A stretch of DNA of 64,000 bases from Sphingomonas sp. Leaf21 (lineage in GTDB: Bacteria; Pseudomonadota; Alphaproteobacteria; Sphingomonadales; Sphingomonadaceae). The position numbers were made by a program, and so were the translations under genes. Numbering within the stretch: the stretch's first letter is position 1; the number at the start of each line of letters is the position of its first letter. The DNA is taken from the NCBI RefSeq assembly GCF_916858675.1, contig NZ_CAKASM010000006.1, positions 106,804-170,803 of the forward strand, given 5' to 3'. Under the pieces are notes generated by a model. It was not told where the DNA came from and did not search any database. It saw only the letters and a program-made list of their open reading frames with translations. Below, piece by piece: positions 8,721 through 17,816 of the stretch.

Positions 8721-9838
8721 GCGGCTTCGTCGTCAAGGGCTGGTGCCCTGATGCGTTCCGGCCGATGATGGCGGGGGACGGGCTGCTGGTCCGTGTTCGC
8801 CCGCCGCTGGGACGGTTGACGGCGGCACAGGTCGAGGGGCTGTGTGCCGCCGCCCTTCGATACGGCAATGGCCAGATCGACCTGACCGCCCGCGCGAACC
8901 TGCAACTGCGCGGCGTGAACGAAGCAGGCTGGCCCGCGCTGATTGGGGCATTGCAGGCGATGGGGCTGGTCGATCCCGATCCGGTGCGCGAGGGACGGGG
9001 GGCGATTCTTGCCAATCCCGACTGGCGTGAGGGCGACGACACCCATGCCATCGTCGTGGAACTGCGCGAGCGGCTGGCCGAATTGCCCGAGTTGCCGGGC
9101 AAGGTCGGCTTTGTCGTCGATGCAGGGGCGGCTCCGATGCTGACCGACGCGCCGGGCGATTTCCGGGTCGAGCGGGCGGCTACGGGGGAATTGCTGTTGC
9201 GCGCCGATGGCCGGGCGAGCGGCGTGACCGTCACCCGCTCCGACGCGGTCGATGGCCTGATCCGACTGGCGCACTGGTTCGCCGATAGCGACGGCCGCAC
9301 CGCCGGGCGTATGGTACGTCACAACGCCACTTTGCCCGATTGGGCCGAAGGGGACGCCGTGCCCGCCTCCGGCGCACCGGTGCAGCCCGGCGCGCATCCG
9401 ATGGGGGCGGTCTATGGTCTGCCCTTCGGTCGGATCGACGCTGCATCGCTGGCGGCGTTCGTCCGCGCGCATGACTGCGCCCTTCGCCTTACCCCTTGGC
9501 GGCTTCTGATCGCCGAGGGCATGGCACCGGCCCCCGCCGCCGGAATGCTGCTCGCCGACAGTCCGATCCTGCATGTCGACGCCTGTGTCGGCGCGCCCGC
9601 TTGCCCGCAGGCGAGCGTCGAAACCCGTGGATTGGCCACCCGCCTTGCCCCACTGATCGAGGGCCGCCTGCACGTCTCGGGTTGCGCGAAGGGTTGCGCA
9701 CGGGCACGGGCGGCGGACTGGGTGCTGACCGGGCGGGAGGGGGCTTTCGATCTGGTCCGCAACGCCCGCGCCGGGGCCGCGCCCCTTCACACCGGATTGA
9801 CGCCCGAGGGGGCGGTCGCGCTTCTCGGAGCCTGTTGA
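8717..9838 (+). CDS. cobG: Precorrin-3B synthase CobG
   Basis: CobG is the iron-sulfur/sirohaem-type monooxygenase that uses O2 to hydroxylate precorrin-3A, the step that marks the aerobic pathway. The 373-residue protein shows two ferredoxin-like half domains and the nitrite/sulfite-reductase cysteine pattern: Cys290 and Cys296 (CVGAPAC), then Cys323 and Cys327 (SGCAKGC), which hold the 4Fe-4S cluster. NLQLRGV near residue 60 is also typical. The start at 8717 overlaps the cobN stop (ATGA), indicating coupled translation; the reading frame upstream belongs to cobN. Confidence 0.94.
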   Translation: MSGFVVKGWCPDAFRPMMAGDGLLVRVRPPLGRLTAAQVEGLCAAALRYGNGQIDLTARANLQLRGVNEAGWPALIGALQAMGLVDPDPVREGRGAILANPDWREGDDTHAIVVELRERLAELPELPGKVGFVVDAGAAPMLTDAPGDFRVERAATGELLLRADGRASGVTVTRSDAVDGLIRLAHWFADSDGRTAGRMVRHNATLPDWAEGDAVPASGAPVQPGAHPMGAVYGLPFGRIDAASLAAFVRAHDCALRLTPWRLLIAEGMAPAPAAGMLLADSPILHVDACVGAPACPQASVETRGLATRLAPLIEGRLHVSGCAKGCARARAADWVLTGREGAFDLVRNARAGAAPLHTGLTPEGAVALLGAC

Positions 9839-10467
9839 TGCCGTATAGTTACGAAACCGATGGCGCGGCGATCTATCGCCAGTCCTTCGCCATCATCCGC
9901 GCCGAGGCGGAGCTGGCCCGCTTCGATGCCGAGGAAGAGCCGGTCGCGGTGCGCATGATCCATGCCGCCGGGCTGGTCGAACTGGCGCCGTCGATCCATT
10001 TTTCGCCGGGTTTTGCGCTGGCCGGGCGGCAAGCGCTGGCGAACGGCGCGGCGATCCTGTGCGATGCGCATATGGTCAGCGAAGGCGTGACGCGCGCGCG
10101 TCTGCCCGCCGACAATCCGGTGATCTGCACCCTGCGTGATCCCGCCGTGCCGGGGCTCGCCAGGGAGATGGGCACGACCCGCTCCGCCGCCGCGCTGGAG
10201 CTGTGGCGGCCGCATCTGGCGGGCGCGCTGGTCGCGATCGGCAATGCACCGACCGCGCTGTTCCACCTGCTGACCATGCTGGAAGACCCGGACTGCCCGC
10301 GCCCGGCGGCGATCATCGGCTGTCCGGTCGGTTTCGTCGGCGCGATGGAGTCGAAGGACGCGCTCTGGGAGGCGCAGCCGGTGCCGTGCGCCATCGTGAA
10401 GGGCCGTCCGGGCGGCAGTGCGATCACTGTCGCCGCGATCAACGCGCTGGCGAGCCGCGCCGAATGA
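9838..10467 (+). CDS. cobH: Precorrin-8X methylmutase CobH
   Basis: CobH moves the C-11 methyl group to C-12, giving hydrogenobyrinic acid. The protein is 209 residues, normal for the family. His42 in RMIHAAG corresponds to the catalytic histidine known in this family, and GCPVGFVGAMESK, typical of CobH/CbiC, is present near residue 160. The ATG at 9838 overlaps the cobG stop by one base. It sits in the usual cobG-H-I-J order. Confidence 0.96.
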   Translation: MPYSYETDGAAIYRQSFAIIRAEAELARFDAEEEPVAVRMIHAAGLVELAPSIHFSPGFALAGRQALANGAAILCDAHMVSEGVTRARLPADNPVICTLRDPAVPGLAREMGTTRSAAALELWRPHLAGALVAIGNAPTALFHLLTMLEDPDCPRPAAIIGCPVGFVGAMESKDALWEAQPVPCAIVKGRPGGSAITVAAINALASRAE

Positions 10468-11189
10468 CGGGGACCGTTCACGGCGTCGGCCTCGGCCCGG
10501 GCGCGGCGGACCTGATGAGCGTCCGCGCCGACCGGCTGGTGCGCGGTGCGCGGCATGTCGCCTATTTCCGCAAGGCGGGGCGGCGCGGCCATGCCCGCAC
10601 CATCGTCGACGGGATGCTGCGGGACGACGTGGTCGAATATCCGATGGACTATCCGGTCACGACCGAGATCCTGTTTACCGACCCGCGCTACAACGAGTGC
10701 CTGTCGGCCTTCTACGCGACATGCACCGCGCATATCCTGTCGCTGGTGCAGGGCGGCGAGGATGTGGTGGTGCTGTGCGAGGGGGATCCGTTCTTCTACG
10801 GATCGTTCATGCACCTGCACAGCCGGTTGCGGACCCACGCGCCGGTCGCGGTCGTGCCCGGCATCACCGGCATGTCGGGCGCCTGGACCGCCAGCGGCGC
10901 GCCGATCACCTGGGGCGACGATGTGCTGACCGTCGCGATGGCGACCCTGCCCGAGGCGGAACTGACGCGGCGGATCGCCGAGACCGATGCGCTGGTCGTC
11001 ATGAAGATCGGCCGCCACCTGCCCAAGCTGCGCCGCGCCATCGCGGCGGCGGGGCGGGCGGATCAGGCATGGCTGGTCGAACATGCCGCGCAAGCCGGGG
11101 AGCGTGTGCGCCGACTGGCGGAGGTGGAAGACGCACCCGCCCCCTATTTCTCGATCGCGCTGATCCACGGGCAGGGGCGGCGGCCATGA
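10464..11189 (+). CDS. cobI: Precorrin-2 C20-methyltransferase CobI
   Basis: SAM-dependent methyltransferase that turns precorrin-2 into precorrin-3A. The 241-residue protein has the tetrapyrrole methylase fold motifs: GVGLGPGAADL near the start, CEGDPFFYGSFMHL in the middle and VVPGITGMSGAW, the last typical of CobI/CbiL. The start at 10464 overlaps the cobH stop (ATGA); upstream open frame belongs to cobH shadow. Confidence 0.96.
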   Translation: MTGTVHGVGLGPGAADLMSVRADRLVRGARHVAYFRKAGRRGHARTIVDGMLRDDVVEYPMDYPVTTEILFTDPRYNECLSAFYATCTAHILSLVQGGEDVVVLCEGDPFFYGSFMHLHSRLRTHAPVAVVPGITGMSGAWTASGAPITWGDDVLTVAMATLPEAELTRRIAETDALVVMKIGRHLPKLRRAIAAAGRADQAWLVEHAAQAGERVRRLAEVEDAPAPYFSIALIHGQGRRP

Positions 11190-11935
11190 GCGGCTGGCTG
11201 ATCGTCGCGGGGCTGGGGCCGGGGGCGGAGGCGATGGTCACGCCCGAGGTGTCGGCGGCGCTGGCCGAGGCGACCGACGTGGTCGGCTATATTCCTTACG
11301 TCGCGCGCGTGCCCGAGCGGCCGGGCCTGACCCGCCATGCCAGCGACAACCGGGTCGAGCGCGACCGGGCGCTCCACGCGCTGGAGATGGCGGAGGCGGG
11401 GGGGCGTGTGGTCGTCGTGTCCTCGGGCGATCCGGGGGTGTTCGCGATGGCGGCGGCGATCTTCGAGCGGGTGGAGGAAGACCCCGAGCGCTGGCACGAT
11501 CTAGACATCCGCGTGCTGCCCGGCATCACCGCGATGCTGGCGGCGAGCGCGCGGGCGGGGGCGCCGTTGGGGCATGATTTCTGCGCGATCAACCTGTCGG
11601 ATAATCTCAAGCCGCAAGCGCTGATCGAGCGGCGGTTAGGGCTGGCGGCGGAGGCGGATTTCGCCATCGCGCTCTATAACCCCCGGTCCAAGGCGCGGCC
11701 CGATGCGCTGGACGCCGCCTTCGCGTTGTTGCGGGCGGTGTGCGGGGACGATCGCCCGGTGCTGTTCGCGCGCGCCGTCTCGACGCCCGAGGAGCGGTTG
11801 CGCATCGTGCCGCTTCCGGCGGCGCGCGGCGAGATGGCGGACATGCGTACCGTCGTCATCATCGGGTCCAGCCGCACACGGGCGGTGCCCCATGCTGGCC
11901 AGCCGATCCTCTATACTCCCCGGACGACGCCGTGA
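11186..11935 (+). CDS. cobJ: Precorrin-3B C17-methyltransferase CobJ
   Basis: CobJ methylates C-17 and contracts the ring of precorrin-3B to give precorrin-4. The 249-residue single-domain protein has GLGPGAEAMVTPE at the N-terminus, VVVSSGDPGVFAMA and RVLPGITAMLAASARAGAPLG blocks, and the ALYNPRSKAR sequence characteristic of CobJ/CbiH. Its ATG overlaps the cobI stop (ATGA). Its 3' end overlaps the convergent cobK by 25 bases. Confidence 0.96.
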   Translation: MSGWLIVAGLGPGAEAMVTPEVSAALAEATDVVGYIPYVARVPERPGLTRHASDNRVERDRALHALEMAEAGGRVVVVSSGDPGVFAMAAAIFERVEEDPERWHDLDIRVLPGITAMLAASARAGAPLGHDFCAINLSDNLKPQALIERRLGLAAEADFAIALYNPRSKARPDALDAAFALLRAVCGDDRPVLFARAVSTPEERLRIVPLPAARGEMADMRTVVIIGSSRTRAVPHAGQPILYTPRTTP

Positions 11936-12654
11936 TCCAGCCAGTCCAGCACCTGTGCGACGCCGTGCACCTGCGGCCGGTCGGGGATGAAGGGCCGGTC
12001 GATCATCACGACGGGCAGGCCGAGTTCGCGCGCCGCGTCCAGCTTCGCCCGCGCGCCGGCGCCGCCCGCATTCTTGGCGACGATCACCTGGATCCGATGT
12101 TCGCGCAGCAGCGCCAGTTCACCCGCCAGCGTGAAGGGGCCGCGATCCACCACCAGATGATGGTGTGGCAAGGTCGGCTCGGCGGCATCGACGAAGCGCA
12201 GCAGGTAGAAGTGGTGCGGAGCGCTGGCGAAATCGCCGATGGTCTGGCGCCCGAGCGCCAAAAAGGCGCGCGCCGGATCGCGCCCGAGCGCGGCCACCGC
12301 TTGCCCGGTATCGGCCACGCGGGTCCAGCGATCGCCGGGGCCCTCGACCCATTCGGGTCGGGTCAGCGCGAGAAGTTGCACCCCCGCCCGCTCCGCCGCC
12401 GCGATGGCATTGCTGCTGATCCGCGCGGCAAAGGGATGGGTCGCGTCGACCAGATGGGTGACGCCCTCACGCTGCATATGGTCCGCCAGCCCCTCCACGC
12501 CGCCGAACCCGCCCACGCGCGTCGGGATCGCCTGCGCACTCGGATGGTCGGTCCGGCCCGCATAGCTCAGCACCGCCCGCTCGCCGCGTGCGGCCAGCGC
12601 GGTGGCCAGGGCGGTCGCCTCGGTCGTGCCGCCGAGCAGAAGGATGTGGCGCAT
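11911..12654 (-). CDS. cobK: Precorrin-6A reductase CobK (antisense within the plus-strand cob run)
   Basis: CobK reduces precorrin-6A to dihydroprecorrin-6 with NADPH. The 247-residue protein starts with MRHILLLGGTTEATALA, the dinucleotide-binding region, and has VDATHPFAARISSNA, the most conserved CobK block. The frame is open 87 bases further upstream, but that part is antisense to cobL and not family-like; the ATG at 12654 is preferred. It is the only minus-strand gene between cobW and cobF. It overlaps cobJ at its 3' end by 25 bases, and its start codon overlaps that of cobL by 2 bases. Its promoter must lie inside cobL. Confidence 0.94.
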   Translation of the reverse strand: MRHILLLGGTTEATALATALAARGERAVLSYAGRTDHPSAQAIPTRVGGFGGVEGLADHMQREGVTHLVDATHPFAARISSNAIAAAERAGVQLLALTRPEWVEGPGDRWTRVADTGQAVAALGRDPARAFLALGRQTIGDFASAPHHFYLLRFVDAAEPTLPHHHLVVDRGPFTLAGELALLREHRIQVIVAKNAGGAGARAKLDAARELGLPVVMIDRPFIPDRPQVHGVAQVLDWLDHGVVRGV

Positions 12655-13852
12655 GGCTGACTCCGAACCCTGGCTGACGATCATCGGCATCGGCGAGGAT
12701 GGCTGGGACGGCCTGACCGTCCCCGCCCGCGCCGCGATCAAGGCCGCCGATAGCGTGATGGGTGCGCCCCGTCACCTGTCGCTGCTGCTCGAGCAGGGCC
12801 GGGCGGAGCGGGTCGTGTGGCCGGTGCCCTTTGCGGACGGTGTGCCGAAGCTGCTCGAACGGCGGGGGCAGCGGGTGGTGATGCTGGCGTCGGGCGATCC
12901 CTTCTGGTTCGGCGCGGGGTCCGTCGTCACGCGCCATCTGGAACCGGGTGAGTGGGTGGCGTACCCGGCCCACTCCACCCTGTCGCTGGCGGCGGCCCGG
13001 CTGGGCTGGCCGGTGGAGACGATCCAGAGCGTCGGGCTTCACGCCCGCCCCCTGGAGACCGTGCGCCCGTATCTGGCACCGGGTCGGCGGGTGCTGGCGC
13101 TGATGCGCGACGGTTCGGCGGTGACGGGGTTGGCGGCGTGGCTGGCGGGGCAGGGCTTCGGCGACAGCGCGCTGACCGTCCTGGAGGCGCTGGGCGGCCC
13201 GCGCGAGCGGGTGCGGCGGGTGACGGCGAACATGCTCGACTGGACCGACATCGTGCATCCGGTCGCGGTCGCCATCGAGCCCGCCGGACAGGGCCGCGTT
13301 CTTCCCCGTGCGAGCGGGCTGGACGATGACTGGTTCGACCATGACGGACAGATCACCAAGCGCCCCGTCCGCGCGCTGGCGCTGTCGGCACTGGCTCCGC
13401 GTCCGGGCGAGTTGCTGTGGGACATCGGCACCGGATCGGGATCGGTCGCGATCGAATGGCTGCTCAGCGATCCCACCACGCGCGCGATCGGGTTCGAGCG
13501 TGACCCGGACCGCCTCTCCCGTGCCGCAGCCAACGCCGCGCGGCTGGGCGTCGAACGGCTGGAACTGGTCGAGGGCGATGCGATGGCGGGGCTTGCCGAC
13601 CGGCCGCACCCGGACGCGGTGTTCGTGGGCGGCGGGCTGTCGCCACAACTGGTCGAGGTGCTGCGCGCCCTGCCGCATTGTCGGCTCGTCGCGCACGCCG
13701 TGACTTTGGAGACGGAGGCGCTGCTGGCCGATTGCCACGCGCGTCATGGCGGCGAGATGCTCCGCATCGAACTGGCGCGCGCCCGGTCGCTCGGCACCAG
13801 GCGTGGATGGAAGGCCAGCTATCCCATCGTGCAATGGCGGGTCGCATGGTGA
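12653..13852 (+). CDS. cobL: Precorrin-6Y C5,15-methyltransferase (decarboxylating) CobL
   Basis: CobL methylates C-5 and C-15 and decarboxylates the acetate side chain to give precorrin-8X. The 399-residue protein is the usual fusion. The N-terminal CbiE-like tetrapyrrole methylase part (about 1-200) has IIGIGEDGWDGL and VMLASGDPFWFGAGS. The C-terminal CbiT-like Rossmann methyltransferase part has the SAM motif DIGTGSGSV (257-265). The start ATG at 12653 shares the CATG with the divergent cobK start. Confidence 0.95.
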   Translation: MADSEPWLTIIGIGEDGWDGLTVPARAAIKAADSVMGAPRHLSLLLEQGRAERVVWPVPFADGVPKLLERRGQRVVMLASGDPFWFGAGSVVTRHLEPGEWVAYPAHSTLSLAAARLGWPVETIQSVGLHARPLETVRPYLAPGRRVLALMRDGSAVTGLAAWLAGQGFGDSALTVLEALGGPRERVRRVTANMLDWTDIVHPVAVAIEPAGQGRVLPRASGLDDDWFDHDGQITKRPVRALALSALAPRPGELLWDIGTGSGSVAIEWLLSDPTTRAIGFERDPDRLSRAAANAARLGVERLELVEGDAMAGLADRPHPDAVFVGGGLSPQLVEVLRALPHCRLVAHAVTLETEALLADCHARHGGEMLRIELARARSLGTRRGWKASYPIVQWRVAW

Positions 13853-14202
13853 TCGCCGGTTTCGGATGCCGCGCGGAGGCGACGGCCGAGTCCTTCCGAG
13901 AGGCACTGGCGGCGACCGGCCTCAGTCCCGATCGCCTGGCCGTGCCCGAGGACCGAGCCGCGTTGATCGCCGGTTTCGCACAAGCCCAGGGGCTGTCCGT
14001 GATGCCCGTACCGCCCGAATGGCTGAGCGGTATCGACACCCCGACCCGCTCCGGTATCAGTCTTGCCCATCGCGGCGTCGGCAGCGTCGCCGAAGCCGTC
14101 GCGCTCGCCGCCGCCGGTCCGGGCGCGCGGATCATCGTACCCCGCCAGATTTCCTCCGACCGCATGGCGACCTGCGCCATCGCCCAGGGACTTGAATCAT
14201 GA
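13846..14202 (+). CDS. cobE: Cobalamin biosynthesis protein CobE (CbiG C-terminal-like)
   Basis: Small protein of 118 residues related to the CbiG C-terminal domain; in aerobic pathways CobE is required for B12 production but its exact reaction is not settled. Family features visible are the start [30 protein letters not shown] and [18 protein letters not shown]. The ATG at 13846 overlaps the end of cobL by 7 bases; another in-frame ATG at 13834 (MAGRM) is less likely because it lies deeper in cobL. Confidence 0.88.
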   Translation: MVIAGFGCRAEATAESFREALAATGLSPDRLAVPEDRAALIAGFAQAQGLSVMPVPPEWLSGIDTPTRSGISLAHRGVGSVAEAVALAAAGPGARIIVPRQISSDRMATCAIAQGLES

Positions 14203-14963
14203 CCGTCCATTTCATCGGCGCCGGACCCGGCGCGCCCGACCTGCTGACCCTGCGGGGGCGCGACCTGATCGCGGCGTGCCCGGTGTGCCTCTATGCCGGA
14301 TCGTTGGTGCCGGAGGCGGTGCTGGCGCATTGCCCGCCGGGCGCGCGCATCGTGAACACCGCGCCGATGACCCTCGACGAGATCATGGCCGAGATCGCGG
14401 AGGCGCATGGCAGGGGGCAGGATGTCGCGCGGCTGCACTCGGGCGACCTGTCGGTGTGGTCGGCGATGGGCGAGCAGGTGCGGCGTTTGCGCGAACTGGG
14501 CATCCCCGTCTCGGTGACGCCGGGTGTCCCCTCCTTCGCGGCGGTGGCGGCGGCGCTGGAGAGCGAACTGACCCTGCCCGGTATCGCCCAGTCGGTGATC
14601 CTGACCCGCACCCCCGGCCGTGCCAGCGCCATGCCGGAGGGCGAGTCGCTGACCGCCTTCGCCGCGACCGGCGCGACGCTGGCCATCCATCTGTCGATCC
14701 ACAATCTGGCCAAGGTCGTCGCCGACCTGACCCCGCACTACGGCGACGACTGCCCGGTCGCGATCGTCTGGCGCGCCAGTTGGCCCGAACAGCGGATCGT
14801 CCGTGCGACGCTGTCCACGATCGAAGAGGCCGCCGCCGATGGGCCGGAGCGTACCGCGCTGATCCTGGTCGGCCGCGTCCTGTCCCAGAGCGATTTCGCC
14901 GAGAGCCGTTTGTATGCGGAAGGATATGATCGTCGCTATCGCCCTGGAAACACCCTGAAATGA
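14199..14963 (+). CDS. cobM: Precorrin-4 C11-methyltransferase CobM
   Basis: SAM-dependent methylation of precorrin-4 at C-11. The 254-residue protein begins [21 protein letters not shown] (first part of the SAM fold), followed by [15 protein letters not shown] and [15 protein letters not shown], and has [10 protein letters not shown] characteristic of CobM/CbiF. ATGA overlap with the cobE stop and with the cobB start. Confidence 0.97.
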   Translation: MTVHFIGAGPGAPDLLTLRGRDLIAACPVCLYAGSLVPEAVLAHCPPGARIVNTAPMTLDEIMAEIAEAHGRGQDVARLHSGDLSVWSAMGEQVRRLRELGIPVSVTPGVPSFAAVAAALESELTLPGIAQSVILTRTPGRASAMPEGESLTAFAATGATLAIHLSIHNLAKVVADLTPHYGDDCPVAIVWRASWPEQRIVRATLSTIEEAAADGPERTALILVGRVLSQSDFAESRLYAEGYDRRYRPGNTLK

Positions 14964-16267
14964 CCGCCGGTTTGATGATCGCAGCGCCCGCCTCGGGCAC
15001 CGGCAAGACGACCGTGATGCTGGGCCTGCTCCGCGCGTTTCGTGACGCCGGGCTGAGCGTGCAGCCATTCAAGAGCGGGCCCGATTACATCGACCCCGCC
15101 TTTCACCGCGCGGCGTGCGGGCGGGCGTCGTTCAACCTCGACGGCTGGGCGATGCCCGCCGCGCTGCTCGACACGCTGGGCCAGCGCGGGGCGGATGCCG
15201 ACCTCGTGCTGGCGGAAGGTTCGATGGGCCTGTTCGACGGCGTCGCCAGACCCGGCGCGACCGGCATGGGCAGCAGCGCGGAGACGGCCAGGCGGATGGG
15301 CTGGCCGGTGATCCTGGTCATCGACGTGTCGGGCCAGGCCCAGTCGGCGGCGGCGACCGCGCTGGGTTTCGCGCGCTACGATCCCGATCTGCGCGTGGCG
15401 GGGGTGATCCTGAACCGCGTGGCGAGCCCGCGTCATGAGCGGCTGGCGAAGCTCGGCTTCGAGGCGATCGGCCTGCCGGTCTTCGGCGCGTTGCCCCGGC
15501 GCGGCGATCTGGTCCTGCCGGAGCGGCATCTGGGGCTGGTGCAGGCGGTCGAGCATCCCGAACTCGACCGGCTGATCGGCGACTATGCCGCGTTCCTGGC
15601 GGCGCATGTCGACCTGACGGCGGTGCGTGCGGCGGCCCATGCCGGGCCCGTGGCCGCTTCGCCGACTGCGCTCCCGCCACCGCCCGCCCAGCGGATCGCA
15701 CTGGCGCAGGATGCGGCCTTTTCCTTCGTCTATCCGCATATGCTGGAGGGCTGGCGTGCCGGGGGGGCGGAGATATTGCCCTTCTCGCCGCTGGCCGATG
15801 AGGCACCGGATGCCTCGGCCGATCTGGTCTGGCTACCCGGCGGCTATCCCGAACTCCATGCCGGGCGGCTGGCGGCGGCGGAGCGGTTCCGCGCCGGGCT
15901 CATCGCCCATGCCGCGACGAAGCCGGTGCATGGGGAGTGCGGCGGCTATATGGCGCTGGGCGAGGCGCTGGTCGACGCGGAGGGTGTCAGCCACCGCATG
16001 GCGGGGCTGCTCGGCCTCGTGACCAGCTATGCCAGGCGCAAGATGCATCTCGGCTATCGCCGTGCGACCTTGCTGGGCGAGGTGGCGGGGATGCCCGAGG
16101 GTGCGGTGCTCGGGGGGCATGAGTTTCACTACTCGACCGTTCTCGAACAGCCGGATGCGGCGCTTGCCCATGTCGTCGATGCGCAAGGGGATGCCGTGCC
16201 CGAGACCGGGTCGCGGCGGGGGCATGTGACGGGGACTTTCTTCCATCTGGTGGCACGCTGGTGGTGA
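14960..16267 (+). CDS. cobB: Hydrogenobyrinic acid a,c-diamide synthase CobB
   Basis: Glutamine- and ATP-dependent amidation of the a and c side chains before cobalt insertion. The 435-residue protein has the N-terminal P-loop [10 protein letters not shown] (9-18), [13 protein letters not shown], and a class I glutamine amidotransferase domain with [10 protein letters not shown], where Cys327 is the nucleophile, and GHEFHYS near the end. Starts by ATGA overlap with cobM; its last bases overlap the cobA start. Confidence 0.96.
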   Translation: MTAGLMIAAPASGTGKTTVMLGLLRAFRDAGLSVQPFKSGPDYIDPAFHRAACGRASFNLDGWAMPAALLDTLGQRGADADLVLAEGSMGLFDGVARPGATGMGSSAETARRMGWPVILVIDVSGQAQSAAATALGFARYDPDLRVAGVILNRVASPRHERLAKLGFEAIGLPVFGALPRRGDLVLPERHLGLVQAVEHPELDRLIGDYAAFLAAHVDLTAVRAAAHAGPVAASPTALPPPPAQRIALAQDAAFSFVYPHMLEGWRAGGAEILPFSPLADEAPDASADLVWLPGGYPELHAGRLAAAERFRAGLIAHAATKPVHGECGGYMALGEALVDAEGVSHRMAGLLGLVTSYARRKMHLGYRRATLLGEVAGMPEGAVLGGHEFHYSTVLEQPDAALAHVVDAQGDAVPETGSRRGHVTGTFFHLVARWW

Positions 16268-16986
16268 CGGGATTCGTATCCCTTGTCGGCGCCGGGCCGG
16301 GCGATCCCGATCTGCTGACCCTGAAGGCGGTGCGCTGTCTGGCCGAGGCCGATGTCGTGTTGTTCGACGATCTCGCCGCCGGGCCGATGTTGCACCATTG
16401 CCGCACGGACGCGGAACTGATCGCGGTGGGCAAGCGCGCGGGCCGCGCTTCGCCCAAGCAAGGGGAAATCGACCGATTGCTGGTCGATCATGCGCTTGCC
16501 GGCAAACGGGTGGTGCGGCTGAAATCCGGCGATCCGGGTATCTTCGGGCGGCTGGAGGAAGAGATCGTCGCCTTGAAGGCGGCGGGCATTCCCCATGAGA
16601 TCGTCCCCGGCGTCAGCGCGGCGAGCGCCGCGGCGGCGGCGGCGGGCCTGCCCTTGACGCGGCGGGCCGAGGCGCGGCGGGTGCAGTTCGTGACCGGCCA
16701 TGACGTGACGGGTGCGCTGCCCGCCGACCGCAACATGGCCGCGCTGGCGGATGCGGGCGCGACGACCGTCGTGTTCATGCCCAAGCGAACCTTCCCGGCG
16801 CTGGCCGAGGCTTTGGTCGCGCATGGCCTGTCGCCCGACACGCCCGCGCTGATGGCCGAGCATGTCGGTTGTCCCGACCAGCGGCTGACCCGTTCGACCA
16901 TCGGAGCGCTGGCCCTGCGCTTGGCGGAGGGTGTGTCGGACAAGGCGGCGCTGATCCTCTACGGTCCGCTGATGGAGGATCTGTGA
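16261..16986 (+). CDS. cobA: Uroporphyrinogen-III C-methyltransferase CobA (SUMT)
   Basis: Makes precorrin-2 from uroporphyrinogen III with two SAM, the entry reaction to B12 and sirohaem. The 241-residue protein has VSLVGAGPGDPDLLTLKA at the start, VVRLKSGDPGIFGRLEEE, and VPGVSAASAAAAAAGLPLTRR, the standard SUMT blocks; there is no CysG-type dehydrogenase domain. The first possible start is GTG 16261. The GTG at 16264 would give the same 4-base overlap with the cobB stop that the neighbours show, so the true protein may be one residue shorter. Confidence 0.94.
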   Translation: MVTGFVSLVGAGPGDPDLLTLKAVRCLAEADVVLFDDLAAGPMLHHCRTDAELIAVGKRAGRASPKQGEIDRLLVDHALAGKRVVRLKSGDPGIFGRLEEEIVALKAAGIPHEIVPGVSAASAAAAAAGLPLTRRAEARRVQFVTGHDVTGALPADRNMAALADAGATTVVFMPKRTFPALAEALVAHGLSPDTPALMAEHVGCPDQRLTRSTIGALALRLAEGVSDKAALILYGPLMEDL

Positions 16987-17816
16987 TCCATCTCGACCTG
17001 ATTGGCATCGGCACGGGCAACCCCGATCACCTGACCCGCGCCGCCGAGGCCGCGATGCGCGCCGCCGACCTGATCCTCTTGCCGCGCAAGGCGGACAAGG
17101 CCGAGCTGATCGACCTGCGCCGCGATGTCTGCACGCAGGTGCTGGCGGGGGCGACGACGCGGGTCGCCGAGTTCGACCTGCCGGTGCGGGCGGCGGAGGG
17201 CGATTATCTCGGCAATGTCGAGCGCTGGCATGACTCGATCGCCGGGTGCTGGGCGGCGGAGATCGCGCGGGCGTTGCCCGGTGGCGGACGGGTGGCGTTG
17301 CTCGTCTGGGGCGATCCGTCGCTTTACGACAGCACGATCCGCATCGCCCGGCGGCTGGTCGCGGTGGACCGGGTGACGGTGGTGCCGGGGATCACCAGCC
17401 TCCAGGCCCTGTGCGCGGCCCATGCCATTCCATTCAACGCCGTGGGCGCGCCGGTGATGGTGACGACCGGGCGGCGGTTGCGCGAGGGCGGCTGGCCCGA
17501 GGGGGCGGACAGCGTGGCGGTGATGCTCGACGGGGGATGCGCGTTCACGACGCTGGACCAGCCGGATGCGGCGATCTGGTGGGGGGCGTATCTGGGCATG
17601 GTGCAGCAGGCGGTCGAGGCCGGACGGCTGGCGGACGTGGCGGAACGCATCGTCGCGCGCCGGGCCGAACTGCGGCGGGTCCATGGGTGGATCATGGACG
17701 TGTATCTGCTGCGGCGGGGTGCGGATCTGGCGGGGGAGGGGCTCGCCTCGTGTGGTGTCGCCCGTGGCCTGGCCCCCACCCCAAACCCCTCCCCCCTGCC
17801 GGGAGGAGGGGCTTGA
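16983..17816 (+). CDS. cobF: Precorrin-6A synthase (deacetylating) CobF, with repeat-derived C-terminus
   Basis: CobF methylates C-1 and removes acetate from precorrin-5, an aerobic-pathway-only step. The GTG at 16983 overlaps the cobA stop (GTGA). IHLDLIGIGTGNPDHLT, LLVWGDPSLYDSTIRI and VPGITSLQALCAAH mark the tetrapyrrole methylase fold, and HGWIMDVYLLRRG is the normal CobF ending. About 27 further residues from position 252 on (Pro/Gly-rich) come from the first unit of the tandem repeat array, which supplies the stop codon. The catalytic part looks complete. Confidence 0.93.
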   Translation: MIHLDLIGIGTGNPDHLTRAAEAAMRAADLILLPRKADKAELIDLRRDVCTQVLAGATTRVAEFDLPVRAAEGDYLGNVERWHDSIAGCWAAEIARALPGGGRVALLVWGDPSLYDSTIRIARRLVAVDRVTVVPGITSLQALCAAHAIPFNAVGAPVMVTTGRRLREGGWPEGADSVAVMLDGGCAFTTLDQPDAAIWWGAYLGMVQQAVEAGRLADVAERIVARRAELRRVHGWIMDVYLLRRGADLAGEGLASCGVARGLAPTPNPSPLPGGGA

